From the NCBI RefSeq assembly GCF_003054445.1, contig NC_042507.1, forward strand, positions 62,001 to 126,000: a stretch of 64,000 bases of DNA. The letters run 5' to 3'. Below, in pieces: positions 40,307 through 50,507 of the stretch. The notes beneath the pieces were generated by a model. The model did not search any database. It was not told the origin of the DNA and was given only the letters and a program-made list of their open reading frames with translations. This stretch comes from Pichia kudriavzevii. Lineage: Eukaryota > Ascomycota > Pichiomycetes > Pichiales > Pichiaceae. Positions within the stretch are counted from its first letter, which is position 1. Each line of letters starts with the position of its first letter. Made by a program: the position numbers and the translations under genes.

Positions 40307-42382
40307 CTAAGCATTATTTTCCTTTTTCAATTGTGCTCTGACCCAGCCTTCCAATCCACCTTCAATGATGATTTCTTGCAAGTTGGTTCCTAGCTCTCCA
40401 ACCTTGTTAGTCAATGCCACCTCGCCTGTTTCATTGGTAACAGTAACGGTTGATGTTGGAATGTCCCATTTGAGTCTCCATCCGGTTCTTCTGGTCAATT
40501 CAGGCTCTGATCCTGCATATTTTTTCCTTAGTAGCTCAATAAGCTCAGGTAGTTCTAATGTTAGCAATGCATTGTTTATAGAATTACGACCAAAAATGTT
40601 ACTGAACGAACCTGCAGCAACAAGCTTAATGTCCCGAGCTAAGATCGCTGTAGCTGCCTGTTCTCTAGATGAGCCTGTACCGAAGTTAAAACCTGACACA
40701 ATAATGTCACCTGCCTTAGTCTTCTTGCCAAATTCAGAATCGTAGTTTTCCATACAAACTTCAGCCATTTTTTCTCTTGTTACATCATCCTGATATGTAT
40801 ATTTTCCAGGATATATACCATCTGTGTTGACGTTATCAGCATCACAGAAAACTATTTCACCCTCAATACATTCTGGGAAACCGTCCAATGTTTTTGAACC
40901 TGATGGTGCGCTAGCAATCGAGTCATCACCGGCTGGTTTTTCATTGATTATGATAGTCTTCTTAACTTCAGTAGCTGTTTTACATGGAGCACCGGAAACT
41001 TCCTCCGGTGCACCAATCTTACCTAAAACTGCCGATGCCGCAACAACTTCTGGCGATGCTAAATAAGCCAACGCATCTTTGGAACCCATTCTACCCTTGA
41101 AGTTACGATTAGTTGCTGAAATACCAACTTCACCTTCCTTTAAAAGACCGGCACCTAAACCGATACATGGTCCGCATCCAGCAGGTAATGGAATACAGCC
41201 TGCATCAATCAGTGTCTTCCATGCACCATCTGCTTCAGCGTCGTTTTGAACTTCTGAAGACGCAGCAGCGATATAGAATTCGACGCCAGGTGCAATCTTA
41301 TTTCCCTTCACAACCTCAGCAGCAGCCTTAATATCCGATAACCTAGAATTTGTACAGGAAACTAAGTACGCCTTGTTTACTTTCTTATTCTCTGCACTCA
41401 ATTTTTCAATGGACGTACCTATTTTGACTGAGTTCGGACCTGCAACATAAGGGCTTAGACTTGATAGATCGATTTTAAGGGTTTTGGCGTAGTATGCATC
41501 ACTGTCTGCTAAAACCTTGTTATTCCTTAAATTTTCTAAAGTTTGATTATTAATTCTAGGATGGTTTGGACCAACTCTTAATAGCCTTTTAGTGTACCAA
41601 TTGATGAGGGTGTCATCGATAGGGAAAACACCCGACAATGCGCCCCATTCGGTAGTCATATTGGCTATTGTCAATCTGTAGTCAACTGGTAAGTGTTTAA
41701 TAGCATCACCGGTGAATTCGATCGCGTGATTGAGAACCTCATCGTTATTGAATAGACCACACAAAGCAACGATGATATCTTTACCAGTAGTACCCTTTGG
41801 TAACTCACCTTCTAAAACAACATTTGCTACTGGCGGTATTTGCCACCATGTTTGTCCCGTAGCCCAAATGGCGGCAGCATCTGTCCTAACGACAGGAGTA
41901 CCAAGAGCACCTATACCACCATAAGTATTTGAATGGGAATCTGAAGCAACAGTTAGGTTACCTGGAAATGCATAGCCTTCTTCAATCATAATTTGGTGAC
42001 CTATACCTCTTCCCGCTGGGTAGAAATCAATACCCTGTTCCTTCGCAAAGTTTTTTATGTTTTCATATTTGGTTAAATTAGCTTCAGATTTATTCTGAAC
42101 ATCATGATCCAAGGTATTGACAATTTGTCTGTTGTTTTTGACTTTCTTAGCTCCTAAACCTTTGAACTTCAAAGCAACTGGCCAAGAATTGTCGTGAGAC
42201 ATAACATGAGCGGGACTAATAGACACATAATCTCCTGAATGGACTATTTTACCTTCTGGTAAGCCAACTGCATATTTTTGGACGATTTTTTCAACCAAAT
42301 TTTGGCCAGCCAACCTGTATGTTGCTGTAGAGAACCTTCTCTTGGAAGCCTGAAATCTTAACCTTGTGTTTAGGGTAAACAT
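40307..42382 (-). CDS. LYS4: Homoaconitase, mitochondrial
   Basis: Iron-sulfur enzyme of the fungal alpha-aminoadipate lysine pathway, 691 aa (S. cerevisiae 693), converting homo-cis-aconitate to homoisocitrate. An N-terminal presequence ([22 protein letters not shown]) fits mitochondrial import. The [4Fe-4S] cysteines lie in [10 protein letters not shown] and [10 protein letters not shown]. The large-subunit motifs [17 protein letters not shown] and the small-subunit (swivel) motif [18 protein letters not shown] are intact, so both aconitase halves are present. It is tandem downstream of the beta-alanine synthase gene. The promoter contains a perfect Gcn4 site. Confidence 0.97.
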   Translation of the reverse strand: MFTLNTRLRFQASKRRFSTATYRLAGQNLVEKIVQKYAVGLPEGKIVHSGDYVSISPAHVMSHDNSWPVALKFKGLGAKKVKNNRQIVNTLDHDVQNKSEANLTKYENIKNFAKEQGIDFYPAGRGIGHQIMIEEGYAFPGNLTVASDSHSNTYGGIGALGTPVVRTDAAAIWATGQTWWQIPPVANVVLEGELPKGTTGKDIIVALCGLFNNDEVLNHAIEFTGDAIKHLPVDYRLTIANMTTEWGALSGVFPIDDTLINWYTKRLLRVGPNHPRINNQTLENLRNNKVLADSDAYYAKTLKIDLSSLSPYVAGPNSVKIGTSIEKLSAENKKVNKAYLVSCTNSRLSDIKAAAEVVKGNKIAPGVEFYIAAASSEVQNDAEADGAWKTLIDAGCIPLPAGCGPCIGLGAGLLKEGEVGISATNRNFKGRMGSKDALAYLASPEVVAASAVLGKIGAPEEVSGAPCKTATEVKKTIIINEKPAGDDSIASAPSGSKTLDGFPECIEGEIVFCDADNVNTDGIYPGKYTYQDDVTREKMAEVCMENYDSEFGKKTKAGDIIVSGFNFGTGSSREQAATAILARDIKLVAAGSFSNIFGRNSINNALLTLELPELIELLRKKYAGSEPELTRRTGWRLKWDIPTSTVTVTNETGEVALTNKVGELGTNLQEIIIEGGLEGWVRAQLKKENNA

Positions 42383-42643
42383 GAGTTCTTGGAATGTTGT
42401 GGTAACAATAGATATAAACAGAGGATATGATATAAAGCAAAGAAGTTAAGAAGCTACGGTGAAGAAACACCATCGAAGCCAATCATCTACAAGAAGATTG
42501 ATATGACTCAGTGAAAAAACAATAAATTTCTATTTTTTCAGGCCAGCTCCGTCGCCGGTTTCCGTATGCGGAAATTTCATTGTTATACTGTATCGACATT
42601 TATTTAAAAGGTCTAAAACACACAGCAGATAGTTACTAGTAAC
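42383..42643 (-). promoter_or_regulatory. LYS4 promoter with Gcn4 site and CCG-N4-CGG element
   Basis: TGACTCA at 42504-42510, a perfect Gcn4 site, lies 122 bases upstream of the LYS4 ATG, as expected for general amino-acid control. Further upstream, TTTCCG-TATG-CGGAAA (42559-42574) is an inverted CCG pair spaced by four bases, typical of a Zn2Cys6 factor. S. cerevisiae LYS genes use Lys14 on TCCRNYGGA, which differs in spacing, so the cognate factor is unknown. Confidence 0.65.
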
Positions 42644-43960
42644 TTACAGATCGGATAGACGGGCATTGTCATATCTCAGAATAGACTCAAGAAGAACCCG
42701 GAACCCTATTTCGAGCTCTTCCGGTTTGGTGTGTTCTCTTGGATTATGAGAGACACCATCGACAGATGGGACAAAAATCATCACTGTTGGAACAACCAAG
42801 TTAGTTGCACATGAATCATGGCCAGCACCACTTACCATTTTATGCTTTCCCTCATCGCCAACAATAACTGTTGCCGATTCATCGACAATATTGATCAGCA
42901 TTTCGTCAAAGTGGGTGGCCTTGATCGGGTATGGATCTTCAATGGTGTATGGTAATCTAACCCCATTGCCATCTTCATTTAACGAAGCTCTTTCAATGAG
43001 TTCAATGCAATCCTTTCTAATCTTAGTTAATCCTTCATCAGTTTCATGGCGAATATCAAGAACAAATTCAACTTCACCTGCTATGACGTTGACAACATCA
43101 GGTGACACGGTCATATGCGCAATGGACGCTAAACCGCCATATTTCTTTGCAATTTGGTTAACACCGGTAATAACTTTTGAAGTTGCTAATAGGGCATCCC
43201 TACGAAATTCCATTGGTGTTGTGCCGGTGTGTTGAGACATACCTTTCATTTTGACAATTAGCCAGTTGTAGGCTTGCGCTCCTGTTAGTACTCCAACGGG
43301 CTTTCCGTACTTCTCTAAAACAGGACCTTGTTCAATGTGAATCTCAAAGTGACAGTCCAAAGGATTGGTTTTGTATGAGCACTCAACGTCTCCTAAATAT
43401 CCAATTCTTTTTAGTTCCTCCAACACGGTTGTTTCGTTGTCGTACACATCTTTTAAAGCATATACTTCATCTTTTGTTTTGATACCAGCCCAAACACTGG
43501 AAGCCATTAAACTCATCGGAAAGCGTGCACCTTCTTCATTACACCAATTGATGACAGTAATAGGAAAATTCGGAGTGATTTTATTTGCATGTAAAGTTCT
43601 CAAAACTTGTAGACCGGATAAAACACCATATATACCATCGTATCTGCCCCCAGTTGGTTGTGTGTCAAGATGGGACCCAATCCCAGTTGGCTTGTGGTCA
43701 TTATATTTTCCTGGGTACGTTGCGAAAATATTACCAACTTCATCGATTTTTATTGTGCATCCCAATTTCTTTGTTTCTGAGACAAACCAGTCTTTAACTT
43801 GTTTATCGATATCACTGAGTGCCAATCTACAAACACCTGTTTGCGTAGGCTCGGACCCCCAGACACCCTTTGCTCCAAACGTAGCAGCAGTAGAATGGAT
43901 AGTTTCAACTAAGTCTTTAGAATTGATCTTCAGATTTTGGGAGAATGAAGTAATTGTCAT
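42644..43960 (-). CDS. Beta-alanine synthase / N-carbamoyl amidohydrolase (PYD3-like)
   Basis: Metallo-amidohydrolase of the M20 fold, 438 aa, most like Lachancea kluyveri Pyd3 (N-carbamoyl-beta-alanine amidohydrolase, last step of reductive pyrimidine breakdown). Di-zinc and substrate motifs are visible: GSHLDTQPTGGRYDG, NEEGARFP, HFEIHIEQGPVLE, GAQAYNWLIVKMKG in the dimer domain, and VSGAGHDSC near the C-terminus. The start MTITSFSQNL (43960) is preferred; an ATG at 44023 adds 21 residues. Related enzymes hydrolyse allantoate or other ureido compounds, so the substrate is not certain. It sits directly downstream of uridine nucleosidase on the same strand, which supports a pyrimidine role. 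S. cerevisiae lacks this gene. Confidence 0.82.
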   Translation of the reverse strand: MTITSFSQNLKINSKDLVETIHSTAATFGAKGVWGSEPTQTGVCRLALSDIDKQVKDWFVSETKKLGCTIKIDEVGNIFATYPGKYNDHKPTGIGSHLDTQPTGGRYDGIYGVLSGLQVLRTLHANKITPNFPITVINWCNEEGARFPMSLMASSVWAGIKTKDEVYALKDVYDNETTVLEELKRIGYLGDVECSYKTNPLDCHFEIHIEQGPVLEKYGKPVGVLTGAQAYNWLIVKMKGMSQHTGTTPMEFRRDALLATSKVITGVNQIAKKYGGLASIAHMTVSPDVVNVIAGEVEFVLDIRHETDEGLTKIRKDCIELIERASLNEDGNGVRLPYTIEDPYPIKATHFDEMLINIVDESATVIVGDEGKHKMVSGAGHDSCATNLVVPTVMIFVPSVDGVSHNPREHTKPEELEIGFRVLLESILRYDNARLSDL

Positions 43961-44189
43961 GTTTGTTTTTGTCACAATAAGAAATAATAAAACTTCCTTA
44001 GTTTGTGGAACATCTATAATCACTACAGTTTGGGATGTATTAAAGCGGGATTTTACCTATTTTTTATACTATTGCTCTTGAATGACAAAACATATGATAA
44101 GGACAACGATAATTCCATTTTAGGAAAAACTTTTCGCTCAGATTACATCCGATCGCTTCTACTATCGGCTTTTAGTTTTTCTACAGTTT

Positions 44190-45248
44190 CTATGCAACTG
44201 ATAAGCCAGCATACTCTTGGATTAGTTTTTCTCTAGGCACACTGTTCATGTATGCATGTTTGTCTGCTTCATCATATGACTTCAAAACGAAATCCCAAAA
44301 CTCCTCAACATCGATGTCTGTAAGCACATAGATACCACCTTTATTGTCGGGTCTAACTGATTGAATAGCTCCATAAGAACCTTCCGCAACACCAATACCA
44401 AATGATCTCCTATCAAAAGAAAGGTTCAATTTAGAAGTTATGTTTTCAAATTGTAATAAAGCCACCAATGCAACAGGATCATGAATTATCGGACCTTTGT
44501 AATTGGGGACATTCTGCGCTATCATTCTCCTATTGTAAGAATCGATAAATTCATACATCATTGCTCTGAAATTAGAAGTAGAATTGAAATCTTTACCTTG
44601 CAATATGCGTTCTTGAACAGTTTTGGACAAGTAGACTTTGCTAGTAATGTCCAAAGACGCCTGGATCATTCTCTTTGACAAAATTTCATCCTCCACCACT
44701 TTTCTAGCTGCAAATGGATCACAGTAGTAATTGAATTCAGCGTTACCTCCTATGTTATATACGTCAAAACCTCCGCCCATGATGGAAATCCAGTTAATCC
44801 TATTCTTCAGATGAGGGTATTCCTCAAAAAATACAGCTATATTGGTTAATGGACCTGTAGCAACAATATTCAGTTTACCTTCATATTTTATTATATTGTG
44901 AGCCAAATGCCTGTGAAAATCTTTGTGTTTTTGAGGTTGCATTTGAGCGATAGGTAGTAAACATGAACCGTCTAATCCAGTCTTACCATGGACGTTTGCC
45001 GCAAATACTTCATTGTAATTATTCAATGGTTTCGGTTCACCAGGATATACCGGTACTTCAGTTTTGCTAATAGCTGTCAATACCCTTAATGCATTCCTTG
45101 TAGTATTTTCCAGAGACACATTTCCATGAACAGTGGAAATCCCTACCAAATCAAAATACTTACAATAGCATGCAACAATAATTGCAACTGTATCATCTTG
45201 GCCAGGGTCGCAATCTAACCAGACAGGCACCTTCTTTTCTATAGTCAT
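44190..45248 (-). CDS. URH1: Uridine nucleosidase (ribohydrolase)
   Basis: Nucleoside hydrolase of 352 aa (S. cerevisiae Urh1 340), cleaving uridine (and related ribosides) to base plus ribose in salvage. The N-terminal calcium-binding signature DCDPGQDD is at residues 12-19. The ATGPLTNIAVF motif, IMGGGFDVYNIGGNAEFNYYCDP and the C-terminal HDPVALVALL aspartate complete the active site of the family. It is 229 bases upstream of, and parallel to, the PYD3-like gene, so uracil release and later pyrimidine-ring breakdown products are handled by neighbours. Confidence 0.94.
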   Translation of the reverse strand: MTIEKKVPVWLDCDPGQDDTVAIIVACYCKYFDLVGISTVHGNVSLENTTRNALRVLTAISKTEVPVYPGEPKPLNNYNEVFAANVHGKTGLDGSCLLPIAQMQPQKHKDFHRHLAHNIIKYEGKLNIVATGPLTNIAVFFEEYPHLKNRINWISIMGGGFDVYNIGGNAEFNYYCDPFAARKVVEDEILSKRMIQASLDITSKVYLSKTVQERILQGKDFNSTSNFRAMMYEFIDSYNRRMIAQNVPNYKGPIIHDPVALVALLQFENITSKLNLSFDRRSFGIGVAEGSYGAIQSVRPDNKGGIYVLTDIDVEEFWDFVLKSYDEADKHAYMNSVPREKLIQEYAGLSVA

Positions 45249-47577
45249 TTCTGTGTATTTATGGTTTTGGTGGGTTTAACGATGATGGAGATCGAGAAAA
45301 GGGGGGGAAGAGAGAGAATTAAAAAAATATTAAAAGTAAGATCAACAGTACCCCTCTGTTAACGGCAGCTGTCACTTTGAACCCTCATAATTACCATATT
45401 GAAAATAAATATGAAAAAGAAATGCGCAAGCCCGGAATCGAACCAGGGGCTCAACGATGGCAACGTTGAATTTTACCACTAAACCACTTGCGCTTTATAA
45501 AAGTTTGGGAGGAATTTTTCAGATTCTGTTCCAAAAAAGAAAGCGCCAGTAGATAGACGATAATATACTGATGTTAAGGTTTCGATTTTAAAATAGGGAA
45601 GTTAACAAGGGTCAAGTATTCGGAGTAGGAAGCAAAGAAAGTTTGTCCCGTTGATCATGTAGAGCATAGGCATAGAGAAGCTGTCGAAGACACTGTTGTT
45701 GGCATAGAATTAATATAGCCGATATAGCTCCTAATCGGGAGTGAAAGGAGGAGAAGAAGGAGTAATGGCGGAATCGATCATTATTTCTGCTATGACTAAC
45801 TTCCATTATGCCCATGGTTTATTCGTGCGATTATACACGTATTAGTACGTACGCAATAGGTGTATCATAGTTATTATTTTTATCTACAATATTATAGTTA
45901 TTGATAATATTAGTGATTATTCTTAAAAAGATTCAACCGTCGAAACATCCCAAATTAGAAAATAAATTTGAAACCTTACCCCTGGTCTTCTACAAAAAAA
46001 TTCTCTGACCAAGAGGGTGGTGTTTTGATAATTCCGAAGTGACAAATTTTCATTGAATTAAGTTAAATTAAGAGAAGGTGAATTTTATGTTAATAGACAT
46101 AAGTGTCGCTGGATGATAATAATGAACACATACTAACTGCTGTAATATACTTGCAATCACTTACTGGGTCTATTAATTCACAAATAGATGGTTTACCCAG
46201 TGGAAACTAATAATCTCCATTGAATTTCCTTGTACTATTTCAGCTCCCAACAGCGGTTGTACAAATTATATCTTTTTTTCCCAATACGACAGGATATTGG
46301 CTGATTAATACCCAACGCAGGTGAGTTGTAACCTCATAAATCAAACATCAAAGTAGTAAGTTTGACATTTTGCTTTGATGATGATTCTAGACTTTTTATA
46401 TTACTGGACCAATCTCTATAATTGCCTTTTTGGTAATTTGTAGACAAAACATGTCGACAAAATGGTTGCCAGCATTCTCTTCTTCCTCTTTGTCGACATC
46501 ACTAAGGTCATGGGCAGTCTTTGCCTTTTCTTCGGGATACTTAATCCCTATCAACTTCTTTGCTATATAACTAAACTTTATTGCAAAAATGCAGGCCTTC
46601 TTCTACTGTTATTTCTAAATCTGAAACATATCCCAAATAACTTCTTCTAAGAAACAAAGCGGGGATTTTCAGGAGTTGTGACTCACCATATTAACATTTA
46701 GGGAATAATCAGTATTTGTTCAAAGAAAAGGCTGGTAAAAAAGCAGACTGGACAGTCTCAAGGATGCTACTATTTGTATCTAAACAAAATTTGAATAAAC
46801 TTATACAACAAAAAGGGTTTTATGAACTAAGTTTTGCATGTTGTTACTTGCTTTGAGATGGTAACCTTTGATACATTTTTCATCAACATTTTTTATGTAT
46901 CAATCTCGAAGAGCATCAGTTTACTTTTTTGAGCCAAAAACTGTAGACGTAAATCAGCTGAATTAGGAAAGACCCTCCATCTCTCTGGAAAATTGTGTTG
47001 TCATTCTTGAAAACCAATTTCTTACATCGTGCTATGTACCTAAGTTTTGTAAATTATCCTTAGAATATGTGCGCCAAACCCTCATCTCATACGAAAGATT
47101 TCATATACAGCTATATAAAACAGATATAGTTTGTATATTGAATTATACACTCACCCACAACGTGTCAACAGAAAAGTTAACCGGTTGCAAATAATCTTAA
47201 TGCAAAGTAATTGTTGTTTTATTGGACCGTTCCAACACGCAAGACTATGAAAGTTCATTGTGTAATTTTGCTACTCACAAACAAACTCGGAGAAGAAAAA
47301 TTAATATATCCATTACAAATCGAAGAATAACGTGGTCTCAGAAGGGATAGTAATTTACAGAAAAAATATAATTAATGCAGACAAACCTATTTGTAAAAAG
47401 AGAAGTGCACAAGTATATTGCTTCTAATTTATATTTGTCTAGGTCACGCGAGTGAGAAACAGCTACTCTTTTTAATAACAAGCATAATTGTTGGTGTAAT
47501 ATCTTATCAATAATTATCAAGTGTGATTTAGTTAAAATAGTATAAACGTGCCAGGGGTTTGTTCTGAACTTTGTAGT
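45249..47577. other. AT-rich gene-poor interval with tRNA-Gly
   Basis: About 2.3 kb with only a tRNA-Gly gene. A short G-run (45301-45307) lies near the URH1 start. Open frames are short and of AT-rich composition (for example the hydrophobic 62-codon frame at 46462-46650) and are not credible genes. One TGACTCA occurs at 46679-46685. No recognisable transposon remnant was found despite the tRNA neighbourhood. Confidence 0.5.
45423..45493 (-). tRNA. tRNA-Gly (GCC)
   Basis: A 71-base intronless tRNA gene. The acceptor stem GCGCAAG pairs with CTTGCGC; the A box TGGTTTAGTGG and B box GGTTCGATTCC are intact; the anticodon loop TTGCCAT gives anticodon GCC. A T-rich pol III terminator (TCTTTTTC) follows on the minus strand just below 45423. 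Confidence 0.95.
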
Positions 47578-48030
47578 TTAAGAAGATGGTAGCCGCTTAT
47601 AAATGACCTTGTCTGCAAAAACCCCAACCTTGCAATATAGTAATTGTGCTCTATGGTTACTGGTCGATGTACACCAATAAACCTCCGGTGTCTCCATGGA
47701 ATCTGCCTTAGCATAAACATAATCAATGAGAGCTTTACCGACTCCCTGAAGACGTTGTGACTCATCAACGTACAAATCATTCATATAAATCTTATCTTGT
47801 GTAGACCATGTTGAAACATGTCTGAGATAATTAACTAACCCAATTGGTCTCCCAGTTTCAGAGCTAATAGCAATAGCAGACCACATTGGAACATTGTAAT
47901 CTAGAGACCTGTAAAACGTTGACTTCTTCACCTCTTCAGGTAATGAGGAATTATAAAATTGGAGATATAAATCAAAGAGTCTTAACCACTCCATGTAGTC
48001 TGTTTCGGTAACGTCACGAATTTCAATCAT
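47578..48030 (-). CDS. GNAT acetyltransferase, HPA2/HPA3-like
   Basis: GCN5-related N-acetyltransferase of 150 aa. The acetyl-CoA loop is QRLQGVGKALIDYVY; upstream IYMNDLYVDE and downstream VYWCTSTSNHRAQLLYCKVG match S. cerevisiae Hpa2/Hpa3 almost motif by motif. Hpa2 acetylates histones and polyamines in vitro and Hpa3 acetylates D-amino acids, so a small-molecule or D-amino-acid N-acetyltransferase is most likely here. It is the only protein gene in an AT-rich stretch of about 5 kb. TGACTCA at 48131-48137, about 100 bases upstream of the ATG, is a possible Gcn4 site. Confidence 0.88.
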   Translation of the reverse strand: MIEIRDVTETDYMEWLRLFDLYLQFYNSSLPEEVKKSTFYRSLDYNVPMWSAIAISSETGRPIGLVNYLRHVSTWSTQDKIYMNDLYVDESQRLQGVGKALIDYVYAKADSMETPEVYWCTSTSNHRAQLLYCKVGVFADKVIYKRLPSS

Positions 48031-50507
48031 CTTCTCTTTGTCTAATACAATAAACTTTTAACCGCAGTGGCCATTAATCTCTTTATCCTCGTATGGTAAA
48101 TTACTCCTGTTTTATAGTTCTCTAACAAATTGACTCATAGTTTTATTTCTTTGCGGCAAGCGAACCCCGCCATTTTGCTATTGTTAAAAAGTATGTTCAA
48201 AAGATATTTCCTTAGCGGCTAGGAACAAAAAAAAACTCCGATACCCTGGTGTAAATGCTGTTTACCTCTGGATCAACATATCTCACTTCAAGAAGACTTC
48301 TCATCTTTGGTGGCTGTATTTAATTTATGCAACCACTTTACTATTCAGATAGAAGGACCTCTGGATTTACTGATGCTAAACGCATTAAACGGTCGAGCTA
48401 GTGTACCGAGATGGTTTTGACTCAGTAACATTCCATTGTCTAGATCGTGTGGCTTGCCTTTCTCATCTACCTGGCATTATTACTACAACTGAGAAGTATT
48501 TCAATTTTACATGCAAAGATTAGTAATGTGCTTTCAAATAAATTTGAAACTATCGATTTATTACCTTGACATCAAATTACAGTACAGTTTTAAAGTACTT
48601 CTTAACAAAATTGGCCCGTTGAATTTGTACAACTCCTGGAGCCAACTGTATTAATTTCTTAAAAAAAAAGGGTTCAATATTAAGTTACACTCAAAATTTT
48701 TAGTTTTACTTAAAAAAATTTAGCTAGCTAACTTCTTTTAATAATCCGAATAGTTTTATCTATTCTTTCCATGGTATAGTACTCTACGGGAAAAAATAAA
48801 GGTAATTTTAAAAGTACTCAAATGGATAGTATATTCATAGATATTGGAATTAAAATATAAATAATTAATTCGAATATGGGATGTTTGAAACCAAAAAAAA
48901 ATGAAAACAAAAACCTTAAATGCAAAAGATTGCTGGAACAATATTATATATTCCAATTTTAAAGTCATTTGAAATCCAAATTGAGCGTTAACGACCTCTG
49001 GTTTTTTAAAAAAGATTATACGAAAGTGTATATAGTATCTAGGTTTGCGTTTGTAATTTAATATCAAACAATACACCTGCAAGTAAAAAAAAGTAACGAA
49101 TATAGAAGGGAAGTTATTCAATGAAACTTTCGTGTTTAAGCAGAAAACACATTAGTAAGGCTTTATTTTAGAAAAAAGACCAATAATTAAATTCATTCTC
49201 CAATCATTCAGTTTGCTATTATTATACACAGTGACAAGAGCAGCTGAAAACTTCCTTTACCAACTCTAATTGGAATCCAATCGGTCAAATTGAAACCATT
49301 AATACATACGTTGACTATAAAAACACAACAAAAGTGGAAATTCCCTTGGTATAGAATATCATGACTCGACATAATCAGATATAGCGACCAGGTTGAAGCA
49401 TCTTCCTATTTCTTCAATTCTTTATAGTTACATGGTAATAGGTGCTTATGTACTAGGAGGATGCAACCTTTGGACAACAGATATGACATCTTTTTACGTC
49501 TATTTTTGGTTAAATATAATTCATTCTCATTTCCTTATTTGAAAAACAAATAAAAACATTATTATTTTTTTACCCTTGCAAGTAATTTTTGGTCTTTTAA
49601 TATTAACAAAACCTTTTACTTTTTGTATAAGATTTGGCTTTAACATAACAAGCGTGTCATAAATATTTTTTTGTTTGCACTGATGAATTTCAGTCTAGAA
49701 TATCACATTATATTTCGTTTGTCGAACTAGGAGTCTGTCTAATATATATATATATATAATATTTTTATAAGCAAAGTAGTATAAAATTTTAAAACCCCAA
49801 TAAAGAAAGAAAAGAAATGTTTGTTGAATAAAAAGAAAACTAATCTCTGTCATACGGCAGTTTATGATATTTTTTTTTAAAAAAAAGTGAGCTTACTTTT
49901 CACCAACGAATTCAACACTAGCTTTTGAAAAAGTTAATTGAAAGTTTAGTTGATCGGAACTGTAAATAAGCATGCCATTCCCCAAAGTTGCTAACTATAC
50001 CTAATTGGACGAGCTGCCAGCATTTCGGAACTTATAAATTTATAATTTGAGAGGTTCAAGTTTGGGGTTCTTACCTATCAAAACTAAAGTTTTCCTTCTA
50101 TGTTTAGTATTAGTAAAAATTTGTATGTTCATGTGTATTAGGCTATTTTCTTTTCCTCAGTTTTTTTTAATATATTTTTACACAGCTTTTTTAAACAATT
50201 GTTAAGTCTATAGCTATTGATAAATGTATTTGAAGTGGAATTAATATATCTCATGATTACAGGTATTTTGTTACTTGAAAAAAAAGTTTCTAAAAAAACT
50301 AAAAATTTTTAGATTTAAAGGCTCAAATTTTGCTGATCTAAGTATCCCAGGGTCGTCGAATCTTAATGTTGGGGCTATGGCTCAATGGTAGAGCTTTCGA
50401 CTCCAGATCGAAGGGTTGCAGGTTCGATTCCTGTTGGCCTCAAGCATTTAATTTTTTTAACCCAAAAAGATAAAAATTGAGACTAGTATATTAAAAGAAA
50501 TTACAAA
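48031..50507. other. AT-rich gene-poor interval with tRNA-Trp
   Basis: About 2.5 kb of strongly AT-rich sequence with a single tRNA gene. Features are TGACTCA at 48131-48137 and 48418-48424 (the first close to the acetyltransferase), many A/T homopolymers, and a short (TA)n run at about 49742-49758. Open frames such as 48756-49121 are Phe/Ile/Asn-rich and look non-coding. No repeat family or clear centromere consensus was recognised. Confidence 0.5.
50371..50442 (+). tRNA. tRNA-Trp (CCA), intronless
   Basis: A 72-base gene with acceptor stem GGGGCTA/TGGCCTC, D arm GCTCAATGGTAGAGC, anticodon stem-loop TTCGA-CTCCAGA-TCGAA giving anticodon CCA, and T arm GCAGGTTCGATTCCTGT. A T-run follows at about 50450. 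Unlike the S. cerevisiae tRNA-Trp genes, the anticodon stem closes directly with no intron after position 37. Confidence 0.93.

Noticed and set aside
43365-44081. 238-codon frame antisense to the PYD3-like gene
   Set aside because: It overlaps the strongly conserved amidohydrolase over nearly its full length and shows no recognisable domain.
45600-46000. Possible LTR fossil near tRNA-Gly
   Set aside because: The sequence is AT-rich and lies by a tRNA gene, but no terminal repeat pair, target duplication or element domain could be seen.
46462-46650. 62-codon hydrophobic frame
   Set aside because: Short, composed almost only of Leu/Phe/Ile/Lys codons expected in AT-rich DNA, with no conserved motif.
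48756-49121. 121-codon frame in the AT-rich island
   Set aside because: Phe/Ile/Tyr/Asn-rich composition typical of non-coding AT-rich sequence; no start context or family similarity.
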